A DNA stretch of 13,368 bases from Alistipes sp. UBA943. Its GTDB lineage: Bacteria > Bacteroidota > Bacteroidia > Bacteroidales > Rikenellaceae. The translations under genes were made by a program, and so were the position numbers. The DNA lies in contig DBDB01000098.1 in NCBI GenBank assembly GCA_002293345.1, positions 1-13,368 on the forward strand, in the 5' to 3' direction. The stretch's first letter is position 1, and the number at the start of each line of letters is the position of its first letter. Below are positions 6,352 through 13,368 of the stretch, in pieces. The notes under the pieces were generated by a model. It was not told the DNA's origin, searched no databases, and saw only the letters and a list, made by a program, of their open reading frames with translations.

Positions 6352-7085
6352 AGGTAAAACGATACGCCCAGCCCGATGGCCAAGGGGTTGATTCTGAAAT
6401 TCATGCCGCTCGATGACCGTTTGCCGCTCGTCACCTGATTATGCACCTGCTTGGCCTGCGAATAGGAGATACCCATCATGCCAATGTTGACCTCGAACGC
6501 AAGGTTATTCGTGGCGAAGGCAACCAGTCCGGGCGATATGCCGAGTGCGGCGCTGAACTGTTTCTGATACGTGCCGTGGATCGGTTCATCCATCGCGAAC
6601 TGTGACTCCCCACCCCCGAAACTCAACTGTACCTCGTTGAACAGCGCGAAACGTTTGTTGTGTCCGAGCGGGATGTATTGCCGCCAGATCACCCCCATCG
6701 AATAGTCATGCTGCACGGTGTAGTAGTAATCCAACGCGAGGTCGCCCCCGAGTGCGATTTCGGCATTTCGGATGCGCTGCATGGCACGCGAGTAGGTGAA
6801 CTTGGCACCGATCGCCATGTTGTCCCACAGCGCGTACGCCACCAACGGAGTCACCTTGACCGTGTATCCCTCCGAGTTGATACCTTCGATGATCAGGAAC
6901 GAGTAGGCATTGTTGTCGTGCGTGGAGTACGACGCACCGAGACCGGCAATCCACTGTCCTTTCGGCACAAAGAGGTTACCCAGATTGGTTAATCCCCGTT
7001 CACTGCGTGGGTCGACGGGTTGCGCCTGCGCCGCCGTACCCCACAGACACAGCACCCCCACACATACGACAATCCACCTGCGCAT
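6348..7085 (-). CDS. Small outer-membrane beta-barrel protein (operon gene 5)
   Basis: About 245 residues. I chose the ATG at 7085 (MRRWIVVCVGVLCLWGTAAQA, cleavage before QP); an in-frame GTG at 7094 adds three residues, has AAGGGG upstream, and cannot be excluded. The mature protein starts near RGLTNLGNLFVPKGQW and runs as amphipathic strands (WIAGLGASYST, VKVTPLVAYALW, MAIGAKFTYSR, FALFNEVQLSFGGGESQF, LAFEVNIGMMGISYS), ending in GLGVSFYL with a terminal hydrophobic strand of outer-membrane-barrel type. Paralogue of gene 6. It lies about 30 bp after gene 4 and overlaps gene 6 by ATGA. Probably an outer-membrane porin-like or assembly partner of the surface lipoproteins. Confidence 0.8.
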   Translation of the reverse strand: MRRWIVVCVGVLCLWGTAAQAQPVDPRSERGLTNLGNLFVPKGQWIAGLGASYSTHDNNAYSFLIIEGINSEGYTVKVTPLVAYALWDNMAIGAKFTYSRAMQRIRNAEIALGGDLALDYYYTVQHDYSMGVIWRQYIPLGHNKRFALFNEVQLSFGGGESQFAMDEPIHGTYQKQFSAALGISPGLVAFATNNLAFEVNIGMMGISYSQAKQVHNQVTSGKRSSSGMNFRINPLAIGLGVSFYL

Positions 7086-7115
7086 ACTCCTCACACTCGC
7101 CCCTTATCCGTCTCC

Positions 7116-9185
7116 CTAATAAACGAACTCGATATCGTCGAGCCAGAGTTTGTTACCCTCGCGACCATTCGTATGCGCCCCGTCCCAACTCGACGTTGTG
7201 GAGATAATCAGGTAGTTGGGCGCACCGGCATCGAGATATTCATCGTGATACTCGATCTCCATCTCTATCTGAGTCCATTCACCGACAGACGAGGTGAAAT
7301 ATTGATCGGCATACCCATAGCTATGTCCATCGGATACGTTTTTCCAGGTGGGATCGACGATCGAACCTTCATTTTTATTGTCGAGAAAATGAGGTTTGGT
7401 CATGTTGCACAACATCACGAACACACGTCCTTTATCTCCACCGCCAATATCCGCCTTATACCAAAAGCGCAACTTTTTCGGTCGAGCGTTGTACTCGAAC
7501 GGACGACCCAGATAAACTTTGGCGCGTCCACTCGTCTCCGCCCCGTCGAAGTAACCTGTAAAGAGGTTTCCCGCAGCGATATTTCCCCAGATATTCAGGG
7601 TTTCCATATACGCACCCCTGCCGGAGTGACCGTTGTTGTCCGGTTTGGTGAAGATCACCTCCTGGATGGAGACTTTACCGTTACCGGTAGCCCAGAAGCC
7701 GGTGTATCCACTTCCCTGATTGCTTCCTCTGCCGACACAGGGGTACCATATATTTCCGTTATTTTCCCACTGCTCCATCTTGCCGTTCGGAATTTGTGTC
7801 CCGACGGCAGTGGTCATGCGTCGGGCGTTGCTTTGCGGCACCCCGTCGACAACGAGTTGATATTCGTACTCGTGGTCGGCAGCCAGGTCCGCCACTTGTG
7901 CCACGCAACGGTACGTATCTTCCCGGGCGGCAGGAATGGTTTTCCATTCGCCGAATTCATTTTCGACCATACCCGCCTGTATCGAGCGGTTGCGGTATCG
8001 CATGGCGATCTCCGTTGCATCGGCGGCAGCTGCACGTGCGAAGTAACCCGTTCCACGCCATAAATCCTCCACTTCGGCCGAAACATTCTCCGTATCGACG
8101 GCAATCTGCATACGGGTTTTGCCCACGCTTCCGGATTCATCGGTGAGGGTGAACTGCAACGTATGGGTACCTTCCTCGTAATCTGCCACGAACGATTCGT
8201 CGATCGCGATACGTCCGGTAATATCGGAAGTCGGTTCGTAGGTCACTCCACGGAGTGCATTGGAGAACGAGCGTGTCGGTGCGGAGAGGATTTCAAACTC
8301 ATTGCCATCAATCGTCACGACGATCGAGGTGAGGGGTTGCACGAACGCCACGTCGAGCGTCAAGTCTCCGCCCGTGTATTCCAATACGCTGGACACGCCT
8401 TCGCCCTTTACAGACGGTTGCGGTGAGAAGTAGAAGCCATCCTGATGTTCCTCCTCGGATTTATCGACCGTCACGACGACACCCATCACTCCGGGACGCG
8501 TCTCCGAATACTCGAACGTGAGGGTGTAATTTTCACCCGCTTCGGGAGCGGCGATGATTCCCGACTGATCGACGGCGATACCCCCTTCGATATTACCCAA
8601 ACCACTCTTTGTCGTGCCGCTGAAGGCCCACTCGATATCCCTGTTTTCATCGGCCGGGAGGAAGAAACCGGTTTTGGTCTCCGTGTAGTCCAATCCGTCG
8701 GAACCGGCAGCGACGTGGACGTTGAAACCGTCGATACACTCCGCGATAGAGCTGCCCAACTTGACCGTCACACCGACATTCCGAATGGCACACAGGATCG
8801 TCTCATCGACAGTCTGCCGGGGCAGGATCTCGAACTCCTTTTCGCCATAGTAATATTTATCGCCTTCGTCGAACGATGCCGCGACGGGCGTACCCACCTC
8901 GACAGCCGCACGATAGGTGCCTGTCATCAACATCAGTCCCTCTTCGGGCATTTCGGATGCAGGTTCGTACTTACGGATCAGTTTTTCCGTACCCTCATAC
9001 ACACGCAGAATGCTTCGGGACAACAACTCCTCGGCTTCGGTACGTGTCGTTTGTTTGGACTGCACGTTGAACGAGAGTTTCAGGGTGCCCTGTTCGTCGG
9101 TGGTGACGGTATTCACATCCTTGGTACAGGACACGGCCCCCCCCGCCAGCACGCCCGCGGCTATAATGTATAGTAATTTTTTCAT
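7116..9185 (-). CDS. DUF4493 plus PCMD surface lipoprotein (operon gene 4)
   Basis: 689 residues. Signal peptide with lipobox and acylated Cys at 20, followed by TKD, which resembles a Bacteroidetes surface-export signal. Residues about 34-245 fit DUF4493: GTLKLSFNV start, EEGLMLMTGTYRAAVEVG, ASFDEGDKYYYGEKEFEI. Residues about 250-370 are an immunoglobulin-like segment (DLTLDVAFVQPLTSIVVTIDG, then THTLQFTLTDESG) related to the end of gene 3. Residues about 375-460 look fibronectin-III-like. Residues 466-689 are a PCMD domain (PNGKMEQW, YTGFWATGN, NIAAGNLFTGYF, GRPFEYNARPKKLRFWYK, GDKGRVFVM, PNYLIISTTSS, KLWLDDIEFVY), strongly similar to that of gene 7. Multi-domain layout suggests an extended adhesin or tip protein. 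It starts 18 bp after gene 3. Confidence 0.85.
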   Translation of the reverse strand: MKKLLYIIAAGVLAGGAVSCTKDVNTVTTDEQGTLKLSFNVQSKQTTRTEAEELLSRSILRVYEGTEKLIRKYEPASEMPEEGLMLMTGTYRAAVEVGTPVAASFDEGDKYYYGEKEFEILPRQTVDETILCAIRNVGVTVKLGSSIAECIDGFNVHVAAGSDGLDYTETKTGFFLPADENRDIEWAFSGTTKSGLGNIEGGIAVDQSGIIAAPEAGENYTLTFEYSETRPGVMGVVVTVDKSEEEHQDGFYFSPQPSVKGEGVSSVLEYTGGDLTLDVAFVQPLTSIVVTIDGNEFEILSAPTRSFSNALRGVTYEPTSDITGRIAIDESFVADYEEGTHTLQFTLTDESGSVGKTRMQIAVDTENVSAEVEDLWRGTGYFARAAAADATEIAMRYRNRSIQAGMVENEFGEWKTIPAAREDTYRCVAQVADLAADHEYEYQLVVDGVPQSNARRMTTAVGTQIPNGKMEQWENNGNIWYPCVGRGSNQGSGYTGFWATGNGKVSIQEVIFTKPDNNGHSGRGAYMETLNIWGNIAAGNLFTGYFDGAETSGRAKVYLGRPFEYNARPKKLRFWYKADIGGGDKGRVFVMLCNMTKPHFLDNKNEGSIVDPTWKNVSDGHSYGYADQYFTSSVGEWTQIEMEIEYHDEYLDAGAPNYLIISTTSSWDGAHTNGREGNKLWLDDIEFVY

Positions 9186-9203
9186 GCTATCGTATACTTA
9201 AAC

Positions 9204-10577
9204 TTACGCCGCAAAGCGGATGGTACGTTCGGTGGTTCCGTTGGCATCGGTGACGATGAGTTTGAAATCCGAATCACCGCCCGCTGCCACCATGGGTATC
9301 ATCGAGGTAAATTCGGTGATGTTGAATTCGAGCGACGTTTTCCCCGCCACCATCTCACGCGTCGGGAAACCGAGTTCCATCAACATGCCGTTCATCGTGT
9401 CGTTGGGAGAGACCAGGTCGAGCCTTCCGCCCAATTGGAGCTGGACGAGTGCCGGAAGGATCTCTCCGCTCACCTCGACGATAAGCCCCGTGATGCCGGT
9501 TTCGGAGTCGATCTGTATCACGACGGGAAGCGGGTCGCCGGTCAGCGTGTAACGTTGCTCAAAGTCTCCGTTTTGCCACACGACACTCGGCCCGGTACCC
9601 GTATCTCCGGGATTCGTGATTTCACCGCCGCCGTCACCGCCGCCATTCTCGTCGATCTCCTCCTCGCCGAGGGCGTAGAGCGCGAAGCTATTCACATCCA
9701 CGTCGATCTGCTCGTCGTACACCCATGTCTCGACAGAGAGTTGCAACTGTACGTTACCGTCACTGGCGTGCAGCATTGAGATGCGGATCTTGCGCCACTG
9801 TCCCTTCGTCACGTTTGGAATCTCCTGATTCCATGTCACGGGTGAGGAGGGAACCTCGTCTGCCGCTGCTTTGTTATACGCACCGACAAGTGCCACGTGG
9901 AGCGTGTTTTTGGTCTCCGGTGCACGGAAATATCCCATTTTCCCCTCGAACGCTTCGGTGACGAAGTCGCCGCGTCCGTACGTGAGCGTGTTGTCACCCA
10001 CACCCACCGACACGGTCAATTTATCCGTTCCGTCATCGGCTTTGAACAGTGCCTCGAGATCGGCTGCGATCTCGACGGTGGTTTTGATGTTATCCAGGTG
10101 GCACGTCAAGGGATTCACCGTCACAGGATCCGCCCCGATCGTCACGGACGTACGTCCATAGTACACGGGTGTGCTCCACGCGGCATCGGTTTGCCCTGCA
10201 TAGTTGGGGCACTCGGCCGACACGGTATACACACCTCTGGGGAGCGGAATCTCTATCCCGACGGTTTCGGAATAGGGTTTGTTGTACACCTCCTCGAGTT
10301 TGGAGTTAACCACCCGCACGATGTAATCGCCATCCGCATCCATCGTGGCATACGAGGCACGCGAGAGGGGTTGCTGTTCATCGGTGGAAACCTCCTGATC
10401 CATCGCCACGGAGAGATTCCACTCGGCAAACGAGAGGACGCCCATATCCATGGAGAGACTGTCGGACTGATTCCCGTTGCCCTCGGGCCCCAACCCATCG
10501 AGACCGAATCCATCTTTTCCGCACGAGACAGCCGCGAAGGCGATCATCAACAGTGCTATTTTAATTTGGTTTTTCAT
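9204..10577 (-). CDS. DUF4493 lipoprotein (operon gene 3)
   Basis: 457 residues. Lipoprotein signal MKNQIKIALLMIAFAAVSC (acylated Cys 19) followed by GKD. Residues about 45-315 fit DUF4493: MGVLSFAEWNLSV, YIVRVVN, IEIPLPRGVYTVSAECP, then YYGRTSVTI and NIKTTVEI. A Gly/Glu/Asp-rich linker (about 310-332: GEEEIDENGGGDGGGE) separates a second domain (about 335-457) with GLIVEVSGEI, DLVSPNDTMNGM, LGFPTREMVAGKTSLEFNITEF and FKLIVTDANGTTERTI, an Ig-like arrangement often found after DUF4493 and echoed in gene 4. It has no PCMD domain. 24 bp after gene 2. Family knowledge places DUF4493 proteins on the Bacteroidales surface near fimbrillin-like genes; the exact role is unknown. Confidence 0.8.
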   Translation of the reverse strand: MKNQIKIALLMIAFAAVSCGKDGFGLDGLGPEGNGNQSDSLSMDMGVLSFAEWNLSVAMDQEVSTDEQQPLSRASYATMDADGDYIVRVVNSKLEEVYNKPYSETVGIEIPLPRGVYTVSAECPNYAGQTDAAWSTPVYYGRTSVTIGADPVTVNPLTCHLDNIKTTVEIAADLEALFKADDGTDKLTVSVGVGDNTLTYGRGDFVTEAFEGKMGYFRAPETKNTLHVALVGAYNKAAADEVPSSPVTWNQEIPNVTKGQWRKIRISMLHASDGNVQLQLSVETWVYDEQIDVDVNSFALYALGEEEIDENGGGDGGGEITNPGDTGTGPSVVWQNGDFEQRYTLTGDPLPVVIQIDSETGITGLIVEVSGEILPALVQLQLGGRLDLVSPNDTMNGMLMELGFPTREMVAGKTSLEFNITEFTSMIPMVAAGGDSDFKLIVTDANGTTERTIRFAA

Positions 10578-10601
10578 ATTTCGTGTCTGTTTTAATCAAA
10601 A

Positions 10602-11354
10602 CTAAGCTTCGGGATTCAACTCGAACGTCTCCTCGGGAAGATTCGTCATTTCGTCATCGAACTCGATGGTCAACCCGCCGTTGCCGACCTCCTGTAACTC
10701 GACTTCGAGTGTGTGCCACGTACGTGCGACGGCGGTGCCGATTTGAGTCTTGTCGAACGTCACCCGTGCGCCGGTCTGCTTAACGGCCGAACCGCTGATG
10801 TAGAGCGCGGTGCCGGGTTTCACGAACACCACTTGGCCCGGTGTCAGTCGGAAGTTGTGGTCATCCGTGTGCACGGTCAACGCGGCATCCGGGTAATAGT
10901 TGCCGAACCACTCACCTGTGGAGATCGACACGGCGGCATTGGTGAGACGTGCCGTGATGGTTTCGGTGGTGGTTTTACGTGCCACGACCGTGAAGTCGCG
11001 GGTGCCTTCATACGTGAAGGCGTCGGGCCCTTCGGCCTCCGGATCTCCACAGGTCACGGTAGCCGTGTAATTACCCGCCGGGAGGTAGGTGAACTCGTAA
11101 TCGTACCTGCCGAAGGGCCCGTCGTAGATGACGGAGTCATCCGCACCCTCGACGCGGAGGTCGAACGCTTCGGCAGCAGGGATACACTCCGATGGCAGTT
11201 CCGCTGTGGCACGCGTGATCACGTCGACCGCGGCCGTGGTTTGGAACGCCACCCGCCCCATGTTTTCGGGCACATCGGTTTGAATGTTCTGGCCCGACTT
11301 GGCACATCCGGCCAACAACAACCCGGCGATAAGTATGTGGTTTTTCATATTCAT
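10602..11354 (-). CDS. Short DUF4493-like lipoprotein (operon gene 2)
   Basis: 250 residues. Lipoprotein signal ending LLLAGC (acylated Cys 17). Start at 11354 (MNMKNH...); an ATG two codons on (11348) gives the more usual MKNH start and is equally plausible. The body has the DUF4493/fimbrillin-like pattern: GRVAFQTTAAVDVITRATA, then a FDLRVEG strand, YEFTYLPAGNYTATVTCGDPE, a FTYEGTRDFTVVARKT strand, and NAAVSISTGEWFGNYYPDAAL. It is shorter than genes 3 and 4, ending at the C-terminal acidic stretch PEETFELNPEA with no Ig-like or PCMD domain. It starts 3 bp after gene 1 stops, so the two are surely co-transcribed. It may be a simple structural or anchor subunit of the same surface structure. 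Confidence 0.75.
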   Translation of the reverse strand: MNMKNHILIAGLLLAGCAKSGQNIQTDVPENMGRVAFQTTAAVDVITRATAELPSECIPAAEAFDLRVEGADDSVIYDGPFGRYDYEFTYLPAGNYTATVTCGDPEAEGPDAFTYEGTRDFTVVARKTTTETITARLTNAAVSISTGEWFGNYYPDAALTVHTDDHNFRLTPGQVVFVKPGTALYISGSAVKQTGARVTFDKTQIGTAVARTWHTLEVELQEVGNGGLTIEFDDEMTNLPEETFELNPEA

Positions 11355-11357
11355 GTT

Positions 11358-13220
11358 CTATTGTTGCGAAACGATTTTGATTTTGACTTCGCTTATACTG
11401 CATGTGTAGAGATGCCACATCTCTGCGGTATCACTAAGGGTGTACCAAGCGATGCGTGTAGTGTTGTTTGCGTTGTTTACCGTAAATTCTTCCACGTTAT
11501 TGGGGCGATCGAGATTATCGTTGCTGTTGGTTCCACGTCCTTTCCAAACGTATTGAGGGTTTACAGCGTTGATGTTCAGATCGCTTCTTACATGATTGTT
11601 GAGATAGTTGTCGTTGCGCATTCCCTGCATGGCCATGGATGGCAAACGATTATTATCGTTCTTGGTGCCAAAACCCAAGTACAGGTTTTTATCGTCTTTT
11701 GCTCCGACAAAACGCACGTTCAAAGTAGCATTTGCATCCTGTTTGAGGCGTGCCATTTGTGGAGAGACCATGCGTCCGGGGTAGCGACCACCTGCCTCCA
11801 CCCTTACGGACATACGCAACGCATCTCCCCAATCTTCTACACGAACCCCCGTCCAACCATCGTAACCAAAACCGAAATTGATTTCCGCAGGGTTGGAAAC
11901 TCCATTTTCGCGACCTCCGTTGACACCCTTGTCTCCCGTGAACGCCACCTCGTACAGATACGGCATCGCGACATTGAAGTTTTGCACACCGGCTGTCCCT
12001 TGCGCACGCACCGCGCTGAACATTTGGTGCGCATGCTCCGACTCGAAATGCAACTGGAAGTCGCCTGCCGCGGCTTGTGGGCCATACAGATGGGGGTAGA
12101 ACCCTACCGAACCGATATGCTGTCCCGTCCCGTCGCCCGAGAGGGTGGGGGTGAGCTCCATCACGTCCGAACCGTTGCGGAACCTCACTCCTGCAGGAGC
12201 CGTTACCGTTATTTTCGTAGGCGCTTCGCCGAGGTTGTTCGTGGCGAGTGTGAAGTTAAGTTTGGCATACGGCATCTCCTCGGGCAGTGTCATCGTGAGG
12301 GGTGTCACGCGTCCCTCCGCCATGGCGGGAATGGTGGTATTCATCGTGCGCGACATGTGTCCTTCGGCCGAGTAGCAGGTGATCGTCACGTCCGTCGATT
12401 CCGAGGTGGGGCAGAGTGAGATCCAGTGGTAATTGCCATCCCCGTCGGTCAGCGATTCGGGAGCTTCGAGCGTCACGGTACGCGTTGCGTTCGCGAGTGT
12501 CACCGGAGCCGCGGGGTTGGTCGCGTCGACCGACACGTCACCCACGACGTCGCGCGAAAACTCCATCACGATACGCTTTACGCTTGTATTTTCCACCGTG
12601 GTTTCTCCCCACTTGTCACGTCCCTCGGGGATCTCGATACGCAACATGTGGCACTTGTGTCGGAACGCCATTTCGTGTTCAGGCAACTCCGCGAGTGCCG
12701 CGTCGCTCGATGTGAATTGAGGTAAGTTTGTCCCGCCCACGGGTTCCGCGACGAGAATATCGTGTCCATACGCACCCGACTGTGTGGCGGGGATACGGAA
12801 CGTGGCTGTGGTCCCGGAGATGGAACTCGGTTCGGGGCTAACGGCATAATAGGTGTAGTTATCCTCGGGCATGGCGTTTGCGGTGCCGAGGAACACGGCG
12901 TTGTGCCACTCCGGACGGTAGTAGGCGAGCGCAAACGTCACTCCGTCGAGGGCCCATGAGTTATCGGTTGCGCTTTGCGCCCAGACGGTCACCTGATCGT
13001 CTTCCGACCAGCGCACGGATTGCGCATCGTCGCCGATATCGGTACGCGTTTGGGTCTCATTCGCTGCACCCTCACCGCAAACGATGGCGAGTGTCACGCC
13101 GTTCGAGTTGCCGGATGGAGTTCGGCCCTCCGGGGCGTTGGTGTCGCCCTCTTTGAAGCCCGTACATCCACCTGCCCAAAGCCCCCCGATCGAAGCCGCT
13201 ATGAAGAGTAATTTTTTCAT
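11358..13220 (-). CDS. Fimbrillin-like surface lipoprotein (operon gene 1)
   Basis: 620 residues from the ATG at 13220; an upstream in-frame TTG is unlikely because MKKLLFIAASIGGLWAGGC is a standard lipoprotein signal (acylated Cys 19). Residues about 45-300 follow the fimbrillin family: TRTDIGDDAQSVRWSEDDQV near the start, YYAVSPEPSS, MAFRHKCHMLRIEIPEG, then paired strands ending SLCPTSESTDVTITCYS and PAMAEGRVTPLTMTLP. Residues about 305-430 are a second beta domain, and about 435-620 a C-terminal jelly-roll-like domain (WGDALRMSVRVEAGG, LNVRFVGAKDDKNLYLGFG). The DNA encoding most of the last domain is clearly poorer in GC (about 45% over 11401-11760) than the upstream part (about 70% in 12121-12180 and 12481-12540). 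As first gene of the operon it may be the main shaft or anchor subunit, or an adhesin. Confidence 0.75.
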   Translation of the reverse strand: MKKLLFIAASIGGLWAGGCTGFKEGDTNAPEGRTPSGNSNGVTLAIVCGEGAANETQTRTDIGDDAQSVRWSEDDQVTVWAQSATDNSWALDGVTFALAYYRPEWHNAVFLGTANAMPEDNYTYYAVSPEPSSISGTTATFRIPATQSGAYGHDILVAEPVGGTNLPQFTSSDAALAELPEHEMAFRHKCHMLRIEIPEGRDKWGETTVENTSVKRIVMEFSRDVVGDVSVDATNPAAPVTLANATRTVTLEAPESLTDGDGNYHWISLCPTSESTDVTITCYSAEGHMSRTMNTTIPAMAEGRVTPLTMTLPEEMPYAKLNFTLATNNLGEAPTKITVTAPAGVRFRNGSDVMELTPTLSGDGTGQHIGSVGFYPHLYGPQAAAGDFQLHFESEHAHQMFSAVRAQGTAGVQNFNVAMPYLYEVAFTGDKGVNGGRENGVSNPAEINFGFGYDGWTGVRVEDWGDALRMSVRVEAGGRYPGRMVSPQMARLKQDANATLNVRFVGAKDDKNLYLGFGTKNDNNRLPSMAMQGMRNDNYLNNHVRSDLNINAVNPQYVWKGRGTNSNDNLDRPNNVEEFTVNNANNTTRIAWYTLSDTAEMWHLYTCSISEVKIKIVSQQ

Positions 13221-13227
13221 ACAGCGG

Positions 13228-13259
13228 CAAAAATACAACTCCTTACCTTATATAGGAAA
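13228..13259 (-). promoter_or_regulatory. Bacteroidetes-type promoter for the seven-gene operon
   Basis: On the minus strand TATTTTTG (13235-13228) is a perfect match to the Bacteroidetes -7 box TAnnTTTG. Twenty bases upstream lies TTTC (13259-13256), one base from the -33 box TTTG, at the expected spacing. The box ends only 7 nt before the ATG at 13220, so transcription would start at or within a base or two of the start codon, giving an almost leaderless mRNA. Confidence 0.55.
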
Positions 13260-13320
13260 TTTTTTCAACGAACACCCCTCTTTTTTCAACAAAACGAAAT
13301 ACCTCCGCACCTTTTTTCAC
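13260..13320 (-). promoter_or_regulatory. Spaced GTTGAAAAAA direct repeats upstream of the promoter
   Basis: On the minus strand GTTGAAAAAA occurs at 13269-13260 and 13290-13281, exactly 21 bp apart (two helical turns), with a related GTGAAAAAAG at 13320-13311. They sit immediately upstream of the -33 element. This layout suits binding of an activator or phase-spaced A-tract bending. The rest of 13321-13368 shows no gene. Confidence 0.4.
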
Positions 13321-13368
13321 ACCGCCGCTTTTACTTCCCTAAGAGCCAACTGTCGCTTTTTTGAAAAA

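Noticed and set aside
7020..8063. 347-codon open frame on the plus strand
   Set aside because: Antisense to the PCMD region of operon gene 4, with no domain pattern of its own.
10713..12419. 568-codon open frame on the plus strand
   Set aside because: It lies antisense to operon genes 1 and 2, which have clear signal peptides and domain patterns; long antisense frames are expected in GC-rich coding DNA.

Overview
The window looks like a chromosomal segment from a Bacteroidales bacterium, possibly Alistipes-like (Rikenellaceae). The evidence is lipoprotein signal peptides of Bacteroidetes type, fimbrillin-like, DUF4493 and PCMD-type surface proteins, a SusC-like outer-membrane barrel, a TAnnTTTG-type promoter box, and GC-rich coding with AT-rich control regions. 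No phage, transposase, rRNA or tRNA gene was recognised. Family names are from memory of sequence patterns; no search was run.

Right two thirds (about 13,368 down to 3,956, minus strand): seven closely packed genes that look like one operon. In order of transcription they are a fimbrillin-like lipoprotein, a short DUF4493-like lipoprotein, a longer DUF4493 lipoprotein, a DUF4493 plus PCMD lipoprotein, two related small outer-membrane beta-barrel proteins, and a second PCMD lipoprotein. The last three are compact, with the final two junctions being 4-bp ATGA overlaps. A good -7 promoter box lies only 8-15 nt upstream of the first start codon, preceded by spaced GTTGAAAAAA direct repeats. The operon most likely builds a cell-surface adhesive or fimbria-like structure with its own outer-membrane partners; this is inference.

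Middle (3,038-3,955): no complete gene. It holds a hairpin-rich stretch and then two head-to-tail cassettes of 214 bp each. Every cassette starts with a GC-rich palindrome, carries an open reading frame of about 57-59 divergent codons resembling the end of a C-type-lectin-like (FISUMP / DGR-target style) domain, ends in the same Leu-Arg-Cys-Ile-Lys-Ile-stop, and has a 38-bp tail that stays conserved beyond the stop codon. A third cassette (634-845, minus strand) sits flush against the stop codon of the TonB-receptor-like gene, and a diverged tail is at 192-230. None has a start codon or N-terminal part, so they look like silent 3' gene cassettes for recombination into an expressed gene located elsewhere. 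This is the most interesting feature of the window.

Left (1-3,037): a long imperfect palindrome, a small XRE-type regulator with an inverted repeat just upstream, the third cassette, and a TonB-dependent-receptor homologue that has a signal peptide and barrel but appears to lack the carboxypeptidase-like and plug domains.
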